The notes: generated by a model not told the origin, from the letters alone. A DNA stretch of 64,000 nt from Vitrella brassicaformis (GCA_001179505.1 CDMY01000336.1:62001-126000); one strand, 5' to 3'. Positions 23,200-35,971 are shown, numbered from the stretch's first letter. Translations and numbers: made by a program.

Positions 23200-26100
23200 T
23201 CACCACTCGCTCACCCATGGCATCCTCCGCCCGCCGCCCACCCTCCCGTGCCGCCTCATCTGTGCCCTCCCCTTCCTCACTCGCAGCTCACGCACAAACG
23301 ATGCATACGCCGCCCTCTCCTCATTCGCCGCCACATCACCTCCACCTTGATCAATGATCTCTTCACATTTCCTGTGAACGCCCTTGAGAAACTCATTCAG
23401 CCGCCGCAGCGTCTCGGTCGACGGCGCTATGTGGGGAGGCTCGTGTGGCCGGGGTGGTGGTGGTGGGGGCAGGGGCGGTCTTCCCCTGTGTGCGGGGGGG
23501 CGGGATGAGGGTGGTCGATACGAGCGGGGGGGAGGGGCAGAGGGAGTGGGAGATTTGGAAGACGGCGGGTTGCACCGGGGGGTCGGTATCGACCGAGAGG
23601 AGTCCCTGGCCTCCTTGGCCAGCTTGCGCCATGACAGACCTCTGCAAGCGGCAACGCAACAAGAGACAAACCGAGCACCCACAATGCGCCACTCGATTAT
23701 TGGGTTTCATGTCTGCTCACCTTGGTTCAGCTGGCAAGGTGGAGCATCCCCTGTCGCGTGGGGTCGTCACGGCACTGCCCCGCCCCCTCAGCTGCGACTC
23801 CCATCTCCTCCGCCGCTCCTCATCCAGTCCACGGGCACTCATCTGCTGGGGGCGGGATGACCTGTTGACCAGGTGCAGTGGCAGCCTCATGGGGGGCAAC
23901 GGGGGCTTCCCGACATGCTCCCCGACATGCTCATGGGGTGGGGGTGGGGGTGGCTTGGGTCTGGCCAGGGCCAGCCGATCGAAGGCCGACTCCACGCAGT
24001 GCCAATACACAGCTGAGATAAGGGAAGGAAACAAGGCATTGTATCACGATCACGGAGATGCCCATGCTCTTTGTGTGTTTGGTGGTCTACCTGTGAGTGT
24101 GTCGGCCATGACTCTCACTTTGGCTACCGATAGCAGGGCCGCGGCGTGCCACGAGGCCACCGTCCGCGACAACAGGCACCGCTGAAAGGGCGCAGAGGGA
24201 AAGACACACGGGAGTCATCGAGCAATGGACTGGTGGTCTGTCAGTCTTCCTGTCTGCGGGTCTGCCTGCCTGCCGGGATACCTTCCAGCGGGAGAGGGCG
24301 GATGCGTTCCGCCTGTTCTTGATCCGCCGCACCCCTGGGTGTCCATATGACACGGCAAATCATTCGATTGCTGGACGGACCGGTGCAGTGTGCACTTACT
24401 CGTGTAGCGGACAAGGCTTCGAAACGCACGCATCATCAGTCTCTTGCTGCACAGCACACACCAACGACAACCCCACACACATGCAATGCAGACACGCGAC
24501 GATGACGCATGACAGGCATGGCAGCGCACCTGTAGTGGCTGTTGGCGAGCCCACAGCCAGCGGTGTGTCGCCTCCGCCCGGAGCAGTAGGCCTTCCATCT
24601 CGCCATGGAGCGATCTAGTGCCCGCTCATGGGAGAAAGAGGAGGTCATGCGATCGATCTGATGCCAACGCCACTGCTGCTCTGCATTGCATTCGTCCGTC
24701 CGTCCGTCCATCCACCCCACCCACACAGACACAGGGACCATATGGGCTGTTGTTCCGCTCCTGTCTCCTGTGTCGTACCAGCATAATGTCGCCACTTGCC
24801 TATTGCCTTTTCGCACGCACGCAGTGCCGCATAGCTGCACCACAATCAGGACAAGACGCAATGAGGGCGAAGTGCGGGGCGTGCCTTGGTTGGTGCGAGG
24901 GAGAGAGAGTGCTCACTTGGCTGCCAGCAGCATGTTCTTGCGCACCAGCGACCTGGCGACGGTGTGCCGGTGCCACACACCCAAAGCCTGGTGCTGCAGG
25001 ATGGGATGCTGATGCTGCCGACCAACACTATCGCAACGATCGCCCTCACGGCCACCGCCAGATGCAGCACCATCTGACAGTACAACAACCCCACACCAGC
25101 GTCATCCCGGTTGGTTTTCTGTTGTCCTGTTCTCCTCAGTTACTCACCTGGTGTGTTGTGGGTACCATCTGTGTGTGGTCTCAGCCTGTGCAGAGCGGTG
25201 CGGAGCAGCCGGTGCTGACGTCTATGGTCAGACAGACAGACGGAGAAGGAGAGAGACATACACGCACATGCGGCGTAAGGGTCTGTCGTCGTCGGTGCCT
25301 TGCGGACCTTTGTATGAGCTGGAGAGCTGTCTCCCTCTGCCTGCAAGCATCGAAATATATGGGGGGAAGGTGGACAAATGAGTCAGTCAAGCATTCAGCA
25401 GCTCCTTCATTCGCACCCTTGTTTCTGCAGTATCAGCCTCTGCCACGAGCTGAACGACAACTGGACCAAACACACACACATTCATCAATGGTGCCTTCCT
25501 TCTGTCTGCTTCATCAATGAATGACCCACCTACCTGTTTCGTGTACGCTGCCCTTGCATCTAATCCGTCTCGATCGGCGACAACGGCACAGCCATCCCCG
25601 CCCTCCATCGAGTCGCCATCCTCCACCAAACCAGTGCTATCATCACCATCCCTAGGCTGCTGATGCTGCTGCACGACCGGTGATGGTTCATCAGAACGAT
25701 GGCCACCATGGCCACCATCACAAGCGTCCTTCGATGTGCCCCTCTCGAGCCATGCCAGCAGCTGCAGGCAACGCTGTCGACGCTGCTCACGGCTGAGCGG
25801 GAAGAGGGCCGCCGATGGTGGTGCCGGCGCCTGCAGCTTGCGAATGAGGAGGGCCTTCAGGCGGCCGATAGACGACGGGCTACACAGGAGGGCATGGATG
25901 AGCCTCTCGATGGGGCGCTCGGCCTGCCTTGCGATGGCATGGCTTTGGCTGAGCAGGGCGGTGAGCAGAGGCTCGTTGGCGAGCAGGCCTTCGATCAGCG
26001 ACTCCCGAGTGGCGCTGCAAACACGATGCAGCATCCACCACACATGAGAGATCATGGAGCAGCGACGCAGGGACTCTCTGCCATATTGTTTGTTTGCATA

Positions 26101-26289
26101 CCTTTCATGTGATGACGGTTTTCGTTGGTCCGCAAGACGAGCATACGACGCTGCAGCACGAGTGCGCCGATGAGCCCTATGTGCCGAGCTCTGCGGTGCT
26201 GCGTAGCTCCTCAGTCGTGTATGCCATTTGCGCGCACCATCCTCAGGGCCGCAACATCCCTTCCACGGCCCTGTGCCGCCTTCAGTCAT
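23200..26289 (-). CDS. Sfi1-like Trp-repeat protein
   Basis: Start ATG 26289, stop 23200-23202. Exon 1 is 26289-~26103. Exon 2 (about 26013-25533) encodes an alpha-helical region (ALLSQSHAIARQAERPIERL). It is followed by many short exons that join in frame and carry regularly spaced Trp/Leu helices: LSFSSWQRLILQKQ, RQHRLLRTALHRLR, QALGVWHRHTVARSLV, RACEKAIGKWRHYA, ALDRSMARWKAYC, RLMMRAFRSLVRYT, LLSRTVASWHAAALL. That pattern resembles centrin-binding repeats of Sfi1-family proteins, which scaffold centrosomes and basal bodies. The last two exons are Pro/Arg-rich (PPLPPPPPPRPHEPP), ending in a helical tail. One intron near 25250 lacks a clean GT donor in the right phase (a GC donor fits). Family assignment is by pattern only. 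Confidence 0.5.
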
Positions 26290-26632
26290 CAAGAATGGGC
26301 TTGGAATGAGGCAGTTCCCTTCTCCAATCCATCTCCATCATCCCAGCTCGCAACTCCTCCCTCTGTGCGCGGCTCACCCTTTCGCCCAGGAATGCGACAG
26401 CACGGCACTGAGTGGGGGAAGTGGATGCGGATGGGCCGGGGAGTGGTTCCCCGGCACGGTTTCACGGGTCTCTGACTCTCATGACCACGAGTTGGCTCAG
26501 CACTCTCGTGTTCCCTCAAGCGCATTAGATCCATCGGCACGTCCAGAAGGTGAGTGAGCAATGACGTCTGCCACGCACGGAGGCAATCTGTCTGTTCTTT
26601 GTGTGCGTGCGGCAGACCGTTGTTTGCCGAGC
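26290..26632. promoter_or_regulatory. Divergent promoter region
   Basis: About 343 bp separate the starts of the Sfi1-like gene (-) and the PNKP-type phosphatase (+). No repeats. Function is inferred from position. Confidence 0.4.
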
Positions 26633-27769
26633 ATGAGCAGGCGTTCTCTAGATCAGGGCCCTGACGGCCGCCCTGCTGCCAAGAAGAGCAAGCCCAGCAC
26701 AGAATGGCGATCGGTAGGACGCGCAGACACGCACCAACCAGGTCCACACATGGACCCTCTATCCTGCAGTTCTTGGTCTGTCTGTGTGCCGCTTGGTTGA
26801 GCAGCGTGATGATAGCGTGTACTGGAGGGACTATGGCTCGACGGGATCGGACAAGGTGTTGGGGCTCGACCTCGACGACACACTCATCGCCCCCAAGAGC
26901 GGCACCACATTCCCGATGGATACCAAAGACTGGAGGCTGCTTTATGGTGATGCGCGCAAGAGAGTGCTGAAGCAACACCTGCGCAACGGATAGGTGCAGC
27001 GAGCCACGATGGGGTTTGATGGGATGGGGGTGGTGCAGTCCGAGGGCCCTGGTTGTGTGTCGTTAGGTTCAAGTTGGTGGTGTTTAGCAACCAGAACGGC
27101 GTGGTTAGGGGCAACCCGCAGATCAAGGACCTGCAGAACAAAGTCGATGCCATCCAGGCCGCCCTCGACGTGCCCATGCAAGTGTACCTCGCGTGGGCGA
27201 ACCAGACACTCACACACCGCCCTCTCCTCTGCTCTCCTTTTGTATGCGTGTGTTGGTCGGCAGGACGAAGACCGACAAGTACAGGAAGCCGCGTACGTCA
27301 CGATGATGGCTGTATCCACACATCCACGCCCTTCCTCCATCCATCCATCTATCCATCCATCTATCCACCCTCTCTCGTGTCTGTGTGTGTGAGTGCATCG
27401 GTCACGCACTGGCGCGTGGGATCTGATGGAGAGCGACCACAACGACGGCATCAAAATCAATCGCCAAGAAAGCAAATTCCTGGGTACGTAGCCAACACAC
27501 ACCACACACCGCTGAGTTCCCACACGCCGCCGTCTTCGTGTGGTTGTGTGGTGTGGTGCATACCATGCCTGCAGGGGATGCGGCTGGCCGCCCTGCCAGC
27601 GATGGGCGCAAGGAGGACCACTCCGACAGCGATCTCCAATTTGCCCGCGGCCTCGGCGTAGAGTTCCTGACGCCCGAGAAGGCCTTTGTGAAGGGTCAGG
27701 GAACACACCAAATGAACCTGGATGTGGTGCGGTGCAGATGTGTGCTGGGTGTGGGCGCTGCGCAGGTGA
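26633..27769 (+). CDS. PNKP-type polynucleotide 3'-phosphatase (HAD fold), splicing anomalies
   Basis: Exons: 26633-26713, ~26805-26995, ~27066-~27196, 27264-27292, 27394-27483, 27574-27694, 27738-27769. HAD motif I is LGLDLDDTLI (Asp codons 26868-26870 and 26874-26876), followed by KSGTTFP. Motif II is LVVFSNQNGV. Then come VYLATKTDKYRKP, the TGAWDLM block and FLGDAAGRP with HSDSDLQFARGLGVEFLTP, all PNKP phosphatase hallmarks. The enzyme removes 3'-phosphates at DNA strand breaks. No kinase domain follows, so it is a phosphatase-only form, as in plant ZDP. Two problems: the exon ending LKQHLRNG meets TAG at 26991-26993, and canonical splicing at the TAGGT repeats leaves that stop and shifts the frame. 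The acceptor at 27393 also adds residues (LHRS) before RTGAWDL. Either noncanonical splicing, a sequence error or a damaged gene. Confidence 0.7.
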
Positions 27770-28468
27770 GAGCGCCAGTGTGTTGGCTGCTGGCTGACGT
27801 GGCAGTTCAGTCCGTCTAGCGCACTTGGCGTGTGGTGTACAGAGAGAGATCGCACGACAATTGCGTGGGGGGCATGGATGGCATGTGTGTGTGAGTCGAC
27901 TGAAACGGCGGCTCGACTGTGTATGTTCGCAGAGGGAGGGAGGGGGGGAGGAAGGTCGGTGTCTTGTGTTTGTGTTGTGTTGTGCAACTTGTGTTGTGTT
28001 GTGTTGTGTTTGTGTGAGTGGGGTGCGATATGCACGTGAGCGGAGTGCCAGCAAAGGGGTCGGCTTATGGAACGATACATGTATGCCGGCGGCACGACAG
28101 AAAACGACAGAAAACGACACAAAACGACACAAACAAAGAGGGCGGAAATCGGCCTGTGGGTTTCCTGGCCGGAAGTGTCTTCGGTTTTGAGGGCATCTGA
28201 GCGCGCCACGAAGGAGAAATCATCGCATCGCATGCCGTAGCTCTGTCGACGATGCAGACGTACTTGATTGCGTATGGATAGCCGCCATTCTCGAACATGG
28301 CGGGCACTTCTCGTCTTGACCCACGGGTGCCGATGACCCATCTGACGTCGTCTGCTGATAGCCCATAAGGTCAGCTCGGAGGGCGCAAGGAAGCGTGTTG
28401 GATGCGGCCGCACCACCGTCGCCGTGTGCCATGTGCCTTGTTCTGTGGCAGACCACTGAGGTGAAGTC
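27770..28468. other. Intergenic
   Basis: TG-rich low complexity (27950-28020) and a short tandem AAAACGACA(G/C)A repeat at 28098-28130. No gene seen. Confidence 0.5.
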
Positions 28469-31376
28469 ATGGACACGGAAGGGGCGGAGCTGATGGCTGG
28501 ACGCCGAAAGGAGGCTGAGATGGACTGCCACGTGACGGTTGCTCACCAGAGTGACGGGACGTGCACCGAGTACGCCCACATCAAACTCGTCGACATCAGG
28601 GACAAGTTCCTCGTCATCAAACTCTCACCGGCCGATGGACTCGGGAGCCTCAATGTCACGGTGAGTGAGCGACGAATCACCTGCACACACGTGGACGGGC
28701 GGATGGGTCGTGTGGCGGTGTTTTTGATATATGTGCGTCAGATTCCCTCTCAGTCTGTCAAGGAGATCATGAAGACCAAGGGGGACGTCCAGGGCATCAC
28801 CTGCATCGAGACTGGCAGCCACCGCCAGGTCAACTTCTACCCCCAGCCAGACCAGCTCAGGGCCTTCTTCGCCAGGTTCCCCCAACTCAAGCCGCCCGAC
28901 GTCAAAGACAGCGCTCTGCTCACACGCAAACGAGGTTACCATCACACCAACACACCACACCCCCCACACCATTCACCACCCCACCACACTCCTCTCTCTG
29001 TGTGTCTGTGTGTGTCCATCCATTCCATCCATCAATCCATCGGTCAGGTGACGAGAACCCCAACGGCGATGGATTCGTGCCGAACCCCCACATGATGTTT
29101 TCCACGTCGTCCAGCAGCCAGATGATGGGCCAGGGCAACCACAACTACAACAGCAGTAGCTACATCCCGCCTGCACGCGGGCAGCCTGACGTCAACCCCG
29201 GACCGCCACCGCTGGGCGGCGCCATGGGCGGCATCCCCCTGCAGCAGGGGCCCGTGCTGTTCAAGCCACGTGACCGAAACAAAGACCAACGCGCAAACGC
29301 CCTGCACTCGTCAGGTAAGCTACCCTCCCCTCTCCCCATCCCTCCCCCCGTCCACATCGCCCACCCAGCACACACTAGGCGTGTTGTCCACTGTCACGGC
29401 AACAGGTGGGAGCGCTGCTGGACGGGGAGGTGGCGGTGGTGGCGGGGGAGGTGGTGGTGGTCGGGGTGGTTACCGTGGCCAGCCAGATGCCGACGAAGAC
29501 ATGATGATGATGCCTGAGAGCTCGCCCCCGACACAGACGCCCACTAACCGCAACAAACGCGTAAGGCTCCACTGACCACTGGATGGCACACACAAGCCGG
29601 TCACTCCCCCGTGTGTGTGTGTGTGTGTGTTTATGTCAGCGAATGGATGTCGACGGCGGGGCGGCTCAGTGGGGGGCGGGCGGTGCTGTGGGACCGAATG
29701 AGAACGACAACAGTGCACAGCATAGCAACGCGGTGCGCACAAGTCGACAGACACACACACAGACACACAAAGGAGCTCATTGTTGTGGGTCAATCACTGG
29801 TCAGGTGCCTGCTGATGACGGCGCTAAGAGGCGTAGACGCGTAGACATCAGCCGTACTGCTGCTGCTGCTGGTGGCCATAGCGGAGGTACGCAAAGCATC
29901 AGCTGCTGTTGGTGGACTGCACATCGTCATGACCGTCCTGTGCTGTGTTATGGTGTCTTCAGGTGGGTCGATTGGTGCGGGTGGTGCTGCGGCAGAGTCA
30001 CAGCAGCAGCATGAGGGGGGCGGCAGCTCACTGTCGGCAGATCTGACGGCCCCCACAATGCAGCACCCCCACCAGCAGCAGCAGCAGCAGCACCCCGTGT
30101 GGTACGTCCTCGCCCACCGCGGCAGCGATTTCCTGCTGCGGGATGTGCTGCGTCTGAGGGAGAGCTGCAAATGGGCCAGAGGCCTTTTCGGAGCGCCTCA
30201 GCTGCGGCAGCGACTCAGCCATGAGCTCGGCACACAGGCGGGGCTGCGGCGGACGGTGAATGGGAATGTGGTGCAGCTGCTGACATTCGACGACCAGCAG
30301 ATGGGCGAGGGTGACCTGCTGGCGGCGCTGTGTGTGACGGAGGCGGGCGGCTGGAGTGAGATGAGCGAGGCGATCGAGCTGGCGGGGCAGTGCGGCAACT
30401 GCCAGCTGCCTGTGAGGCTCACTGCCGCCGATCTGCACCAATACCCAAACAAGACGGTAAGCCAACCGAGGGAGGGAGGGAGGGAGGGAGGGAGAACGGA
30501 TGGCTCTCAATCGGTGTGTGGTGTGTTGATGTGTTGTGTATGCAGGTGTATTTGGCCGACCCCCGTGTGTTGGCTCAGCTCAAGATGGTCTGCCCCCACA
30601 TCGACTTCGGCGACGGCGTGAGCTTTCGGCTGTTCCAGCACGGCAACACAGTGCGGGCCATCCAGGATTAGGACGGCTTCGAGCTCGACACCAACCCGCC
30701 CTTCCCTGCCAACCACCCCTACCAGCAGCACCGACAGCCGCACGACCCGCCCGTCCGCAGCAGGATCACAGGCTGGGAGTCGCAGCCTCAGTCGCTGCTT
30801 CATGTCGACTCCGCATCTGTGTCGTCGTGTGTTAAGAAGATCGTCCTCAACCACTTCAGGGGGACTCACCAGATCAACAGCACTTGCCGTAATATCGACA
30901 GGTGAGGCGGGGCATCACTGTGTCAGGGCACTGCCACGACACACGAGATGTATGTGTGTCTTCATTGGTCAGGCATATCGACAACGGCCGGCTGGACACC
31001 CTCATGACACAGTCCCCCCACACACCAGTGGAGAGATGCACCACCACCACATCGGAGTGGTCAGCTATCGGCTTCACTTACCGTCGTCTCGTGTTGACCA
31101 ACACTGGCCACCCGTTCGTCGCGTGGATCAACGTCAACGAGCACACCAACACCGGTCAGCCCAGCCCGGCACAGCGAGGGGGAGGAATGCGGTGCCACTC
31201 TCATCTCTGTCCTCTCTTGTCATCCATTTGCAGTGGAGGTGTATGTGTGCATCAACACGACCGAGTCGGCTGTGTCTGGTGTGGGTGGCGCCTTTAAGGT
31301 CCACTTCCCGGTGACCACTCGGCTGGCGCGTGCGGTGCTGGAGACCATCATCTCAGCCAGGATCTTCGACCGATAG
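28469..31376 (+). CDS. Gly-rich protein fused to repeated module, copy A; in-frame TAG
   Basis: Exons: 28469-28660, 28742-28934, 29048-29314, 29406-29560, 29640-29732, 29805-29886, 29963-30456, 30546-30901, 30973-31154, 31234-31376 (TAG). The N-terminal part is a small globular region (EYAHIKLVDIRDKFLVIKLS, HRQVNFYPQPDQLRAFFARF), then an NS/Met-rich linker and a poly-Gly/RGG stretch (29420-29480). A Lys/Arg motif (AKRRRRVDIS) looks like a nuclear signal. From 29805 the gene is the module shared with 39110-40684 and 55579-58333: a poly-Gln run, then HPVWYVLAHRGSDFLLRDVL, a helical domain and a beta-rich C-terminus. TAG at 30669-30671 replaces a Gln/Glu codon seen in the other copies, so the product would end there or the 3' half is dead. 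No known family recognised. Confidence 0.6.
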
Positions 31377-31720
31377 ACAGCTGAGGTATGTTTGCACCAA
31401 ACACGACTGAGACGAGCAGAGGATGCGCTCACGACTTACGCAATGGTGTCTGTGTCTGTCTTTCCATGTGTGTGTCAGGCTGGGCGGTGGTGCGGTGTTG
31501 GCGTTGAAGCGATCCGACCGACATACTCTCTCTGGACGGATGTGTGGGCGGCAGATAGATAGAGGGGGGCGGGTGGGGACTTCCTCTCGTGTGGTGTGCT
31601 GTCTGCTGTGGTACTGGCTGATGGATGGTCTGCCTCTTCCTAATGTCCGCGTGTTTGTTCACACCAGTGTGTCTGTTCGGCTGGCTCGCTCGTCCCTTCC
31701 TGTCTGTTTGCTGCCCCCAC
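29805..31720 (+). repeat. Repeated gene module, copy A (with 3' flank)
   Basis: Five exons plus introns and about 340 bp of 3' flank (through TAATGTCCGCGTGTTTGTTC at 31640) recur at 38720-40684 (inverted) and 55579-58660 (direct). Introns are conserved, so the copies arose from DNA rather than reverse transcription. Confidence 0.9.
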
Positions 31721-32947
31721 TCATGTGCATTGGCCGACCAGTGCGATGGATGGGTGGGTCGGCATTCGCCACCTGTGTTGTTTTTGCATCGTATGTGTGT
31801 GATGTAGGTCCCGGCATCACGTCACACAGTTCCTGCGGCATAGAGTTCCTGACGCCCGAGAAGGCCTTTCTGAACGATCGGCCGGCTGATTTACTCTCGC
31901 TCTCGCCTCTTTTCTCTCCCTCTCTTGTGCCGCACAGACAGACAGATACACACAGGTGTGGCGTAGCGGCGATTTTGCCGACAGCCATCCCCCCAGCCAC
32001 AGACACATTCACACACACACGTGCTCACCTGTACATAACATCCATGAGTGTGTGTGTGTGTGTGGCCGTCGTCCCTCTGGCTGCCCTCTGTATCTCTCTT
32101 CCCCACATTTTTGGTGTCGATGGCCGGTTTTCACACCCATCGTCCGTCTACACACCTATGAATGCTTTCTCTCTCCTCCTCTCCCCTCCCCTTGACAGCA
32201 CAGACAGACAGACAGACAGACATTCCATATCTGTCTGTTTGCCGGTAGCTCCGTCCGTCCTTTGCATGGCACCATGTTCATGTTTGCACGTTTCCATGGT
32301 TGTGCAGATGGCTGTCGGGTGAAGTGCCTAGGTCAATTCCTATTCATGTGCATAGAGGGAGGGAGGGAGCTCGGTGATCTGTGTCTGTGTGTAGTGTTTG
32401 TGTGAGTGGACTGACTGCGAGTTACACGTGAGCGCACGCGTTTGTGTGTAATTATGTACACGAGCCGAGCCAAGCCGGTCAGTCAGTCAGTTCACCAACC
32501 GCACCAAGGCCATGACACGACACACACACATCCATCTCGACACACACAATTGTCATGTCATGAGAGCTCCATCCGCCACACACCAGCCACAGCACACCGC
32601 AGCACACCATGACAGACACACTCCTCTCACACGTACGGTACGTCAGCCAGGCAGTCAGCCTGTTATTCCGCTTCAGGCAGATGGCAGTCCACCTTGCTTG
32701 CGTCTGGCGCTACACCTACCCCACCTAACTGACCAGAAATACCCCCCTCTCTCCCTCCCTCCCTCCCTCCCTCCCGGATTCCCTCCCTGCCCTCTACCTA
32801 CTGAGACAGACAGACAGACAGACCCACACGCGCACACACATACAGCAGTCCCTCCCTGCCTGCATCCCTGCCATGCCATGCGTGTGTGAATGTGTGTGTG
32901 TGAGTGTGTACAGGGTAGTAGTAGGTCGGTTGACTGACTGACTGACG
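31377..32947. other. Intergenic: shared 3' flank, phosphatase-exon fragment, low complexity
   Basis: 31377-31720 is the 3' flank shared with module copies B and C. 31839-31875 holds a copy of the PNKP exon fragment. From about 31900 on there are only microsatellites and pyrimidine tracts, including CCCT repeats at 32750-32775. No gene seen. Confidence 0.6.
31843..31869 (+). pseudogene. Fragment of PNKP-type phosphatase exon
   Basis: 27 bases starting GAGTTCCTGACGCCCGAGAA are identical to 27661-27687 in the phosphatase gene and encode EFLTPEKAF. The preceding Ile codon matches the Gly-Val-Glu context loosely; sequence after 31870 diverges. Confidence 0.6.
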
Positions 32948-35940
32948 TCACCATCCGCCATAGCCTTTGTGCTGGAACTCCACCTCGAGCAGGTAGCGCA
33001 GGCAGATCTGCTCCACGCTGTAGACTATGTACTGATCGACCAACAAGCCAACCAACCACACACACAGAGACAGAGAGAGATGCCTGGATGGGATGGCATG
33101 GCGGACACTCACACATTCCTTCTTGCCTCACCTCGTTGTACTGCAGGACGAGGTCAGGCCGGTTGGTCTCCACAGCGTCACACGCCGGAACCTGACACAT
33201 AAGACACATACACACAGATACACCATATGTGTGTATTTATTGCAGGCGGGTGTGTGAGCTGACCTTGACGCCGTTGGGCAGTGAGATGAATCCGCTGGGG
33301 TCGGGGTAGCTACGTCCGAGGCCCTTGGTGCTGAGCTTGCCGGCCGGGAGCCGGTCGGCATTGTAGTCGGCGTTGCAGAGCTCGTGGCAGTCGCCCAACG
33401 CCACCTCAGCCAACATCATCACACCCACGTTCGAACGCCCTCCAGACTGATTGATGAGTGTATGTATAGCGACACACACACACAGAGAGAGAGAGAGAGG
33501 ATTGTGGGTGAGGTGTGGTGCGGTTGTGAGTGTGTGTTGGTGCCTGTGTGTGTGTATCGCCCACCGGGACATAGCAGTACTGGGCGCTCTTGGAGACCAT
33601 GTCGGCGAAGTAGACCCCCTTGCCAAACATGTACCCCGACACAGGAGCTAGCAACCAACCACCCCAACCACCCCCACCACACACACACACACACACACGT
33701 CAGCCGCCGCAGCTCCTCACCTCCCTCCCTCCCTCCCTATCTACCTTCCGGCGGTGCGATGCGGAGTCCTTGGCTGAGGATGCCCACGTAGTTGGTCAGA
33801 CGGGAGCCGTGCCACAGCAGCATACTGCCACACAAACCATTATATCCACCATTGGAGAGTGGGCTGTGCTGCGCCGGGCAGGGCAGACTGATGACTGACT
33901 CACTGACTCCCGCACCGGTTGTGGTTGTTTTGGTGTTTGCCGAATCGCTTCTCCTCGCCCTGGCGCGCTATCTCGAATATGTTCTGCACCTGCACACACA
34001 CACACACACACACGTGTCCATGCAGCTGCCCCGCCATCTGTTTGTTGTCTTGTCGTGTTTGTCACACCATGCATGGTGTGTGAGGGTGTGTGTGGTGTGT
34101 GTCTGCTCTGTCTGCGCACCTTGAGGTCCCACATCATGTGGGTCTTGCCGTGGGTCTTCTTCACATACGACACTATCAACTGCATGCACCACCCACCCAG
34201 CCACCCACCCCACCAAAACCAAAACCATCCCTCTGGCGTGTGTGTTTGTCGACAGACAGACAGATGGTCACTGACTGACCTTGTGCATGGTGTCCGACGG
34301 CTCGAGCGGTCGTATCTCTGTCTTGAGGCTGCGGTAGTGGATGTCGGCGGGGTGCTCGTCGATGTCCGACGCCTCCTTCAACACGTGCTTGGCGATTTCT
34401 GCACACACACACACACGCAGGGGGTCGTGTGTGTGTGTTGTGTGTTGTGTGTGTGTGTGAAGGTAGGTACCCACCGATTTCAGCGAGTGACTCGAGCATC
34501 TCCTGCTTCTTCTTAACCTGCTCCAGACTGTTGATGGTACTGCCACGTATGTCGGCAAATCTGGGGGGGGAGGGACACACATACCCACGCCAGCCCTCCA
34601 GCCCTTCAGTCCTTCAGCCCTCCCTCCCTCCATTTGCGAGTGCGTTGGTTTGTCGGCGTGTGATGTGGCTGACCCGAAGTCGTGCGGTATGATGGTGTAG
34701 AACTGACTCGTCAAGTCTCTCAGTAACGTGTGACTGCACACACACACAAGCACACACACACCCACACACAGGCACAGACACAAACATGGCCCGGCCTCAT
34801 GCCATCGGGTGTGGTCTCGTGTCTGTGTGTGGGTGGGGTGGCAGCCAGTACTTGCTTACGTCTGTGAGGTGGGTCGTTTGATGTTGCTCTCGATCTGTGT
34901 GAGCACCTTGTAGCCCATGTTGATGGTGCTCTTGGACAGCTTGCCCAGCGGCATCTTCTTGGCGTCATACCCTATCTCCACCTGATATATCGGACCAACC
35001 AAGCAACCAACCAACCAACATGCACATACGCAATGGGTGGTGGTGGTGTGAGTGGCCGAGGGGGTCGTGTCGTGTCACCTACCATACCATCTGGTCGTTC
35101 ATCATTTTGAAGTCGCAGATGCGCTCCACCAACTTGAACACACGATGCTCCAACTGAGACTTGACCGGCTGCAGTGCAGCCACACAAGCACCACACACAT
35201 GTACACCACACCCACTGCCGACCATATCTCTCTCTCTCTGTCTCTGTCTCTGTATCTCTCTCTCTGTCTCTGACCTCCTTCTTTTTGGCCGGTGAGGCCC
35301 CGCCACCAGCAGCAGCAGCGGCCGCGGCAGCCGGTGCAGCGGGCGGCTCCTGGTCGTTGCCGTAGTCCATCTCGAGCAGCATGTACTTGCCACTGTACAG
35401 CGAGAAACTCTGCAACGTCTGGCTCACGCTACCCAACCTGACAGACAGTTGACACAGACACACACACACAGAAACCAATGGAGGGCGGGGGCGGTTGTGC
35501 TGTGCTGTGCTGTGCTGTGGTGTGCTATGTGCAGACGGACCAGTGGTTTCTGGTCTTGTCCCGGAACTTGGACTGAAACTCGGCCTTGGCCTCCTCCTGT
35601 GGGCAAGGCAACGCAACGAACCCATCAATGCATCAAGCGACACACAGACAGACAGGCAGGTAGGCAGGATGGCAAGGAGGCCTGTGTCTGTCTGGTGTGG
35701 AGTGAGCGTTGTACCAGTGAGTGGTACTGCTTGAGAGAGTTCTGAAGGGCGGGCACGCAGGCAGACAGACAGGCAGACACAGCCTTTCATTCGTGTGGCG
35801 GGCGTCATCCCTCTCCCTCTCTCCCTCTTTGTGTGTGTGTGTGTGCGACCTGTCCGTCGTACCCCACGCGCCCCCATCTGTTCCAGCAGTAGTAACTCCG
35901 ACTCTTGACGTCGTCATGCTCCAGCAACTGCATCCACACA

Positions 35941-35971
<31 letters not shown>

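Noticed and set aside
26942-28132. Long minus-strand open frame of 396 codons
   Set aside because: It is antisense to the phosphatase gene, whose plus-strand frames show clear homology. The product is a His/Thr/Pro-rich shadow of GC-rich coding DNA and TG repeats.
31423-32322. Plus-strand 299-codon frame after module copy A
   Set aside because: It covers the non-coding 3' flank shared by all three module copies and microsatellite. The other copies do not keep the frame.
34972-35877. Minus-strand 301-codon frame treated as one exon
   Set aside because: It reads through PARP introns with CA/TG repeats. Only the parts with WGR/regulatory-domain homology and splice sites are exons.
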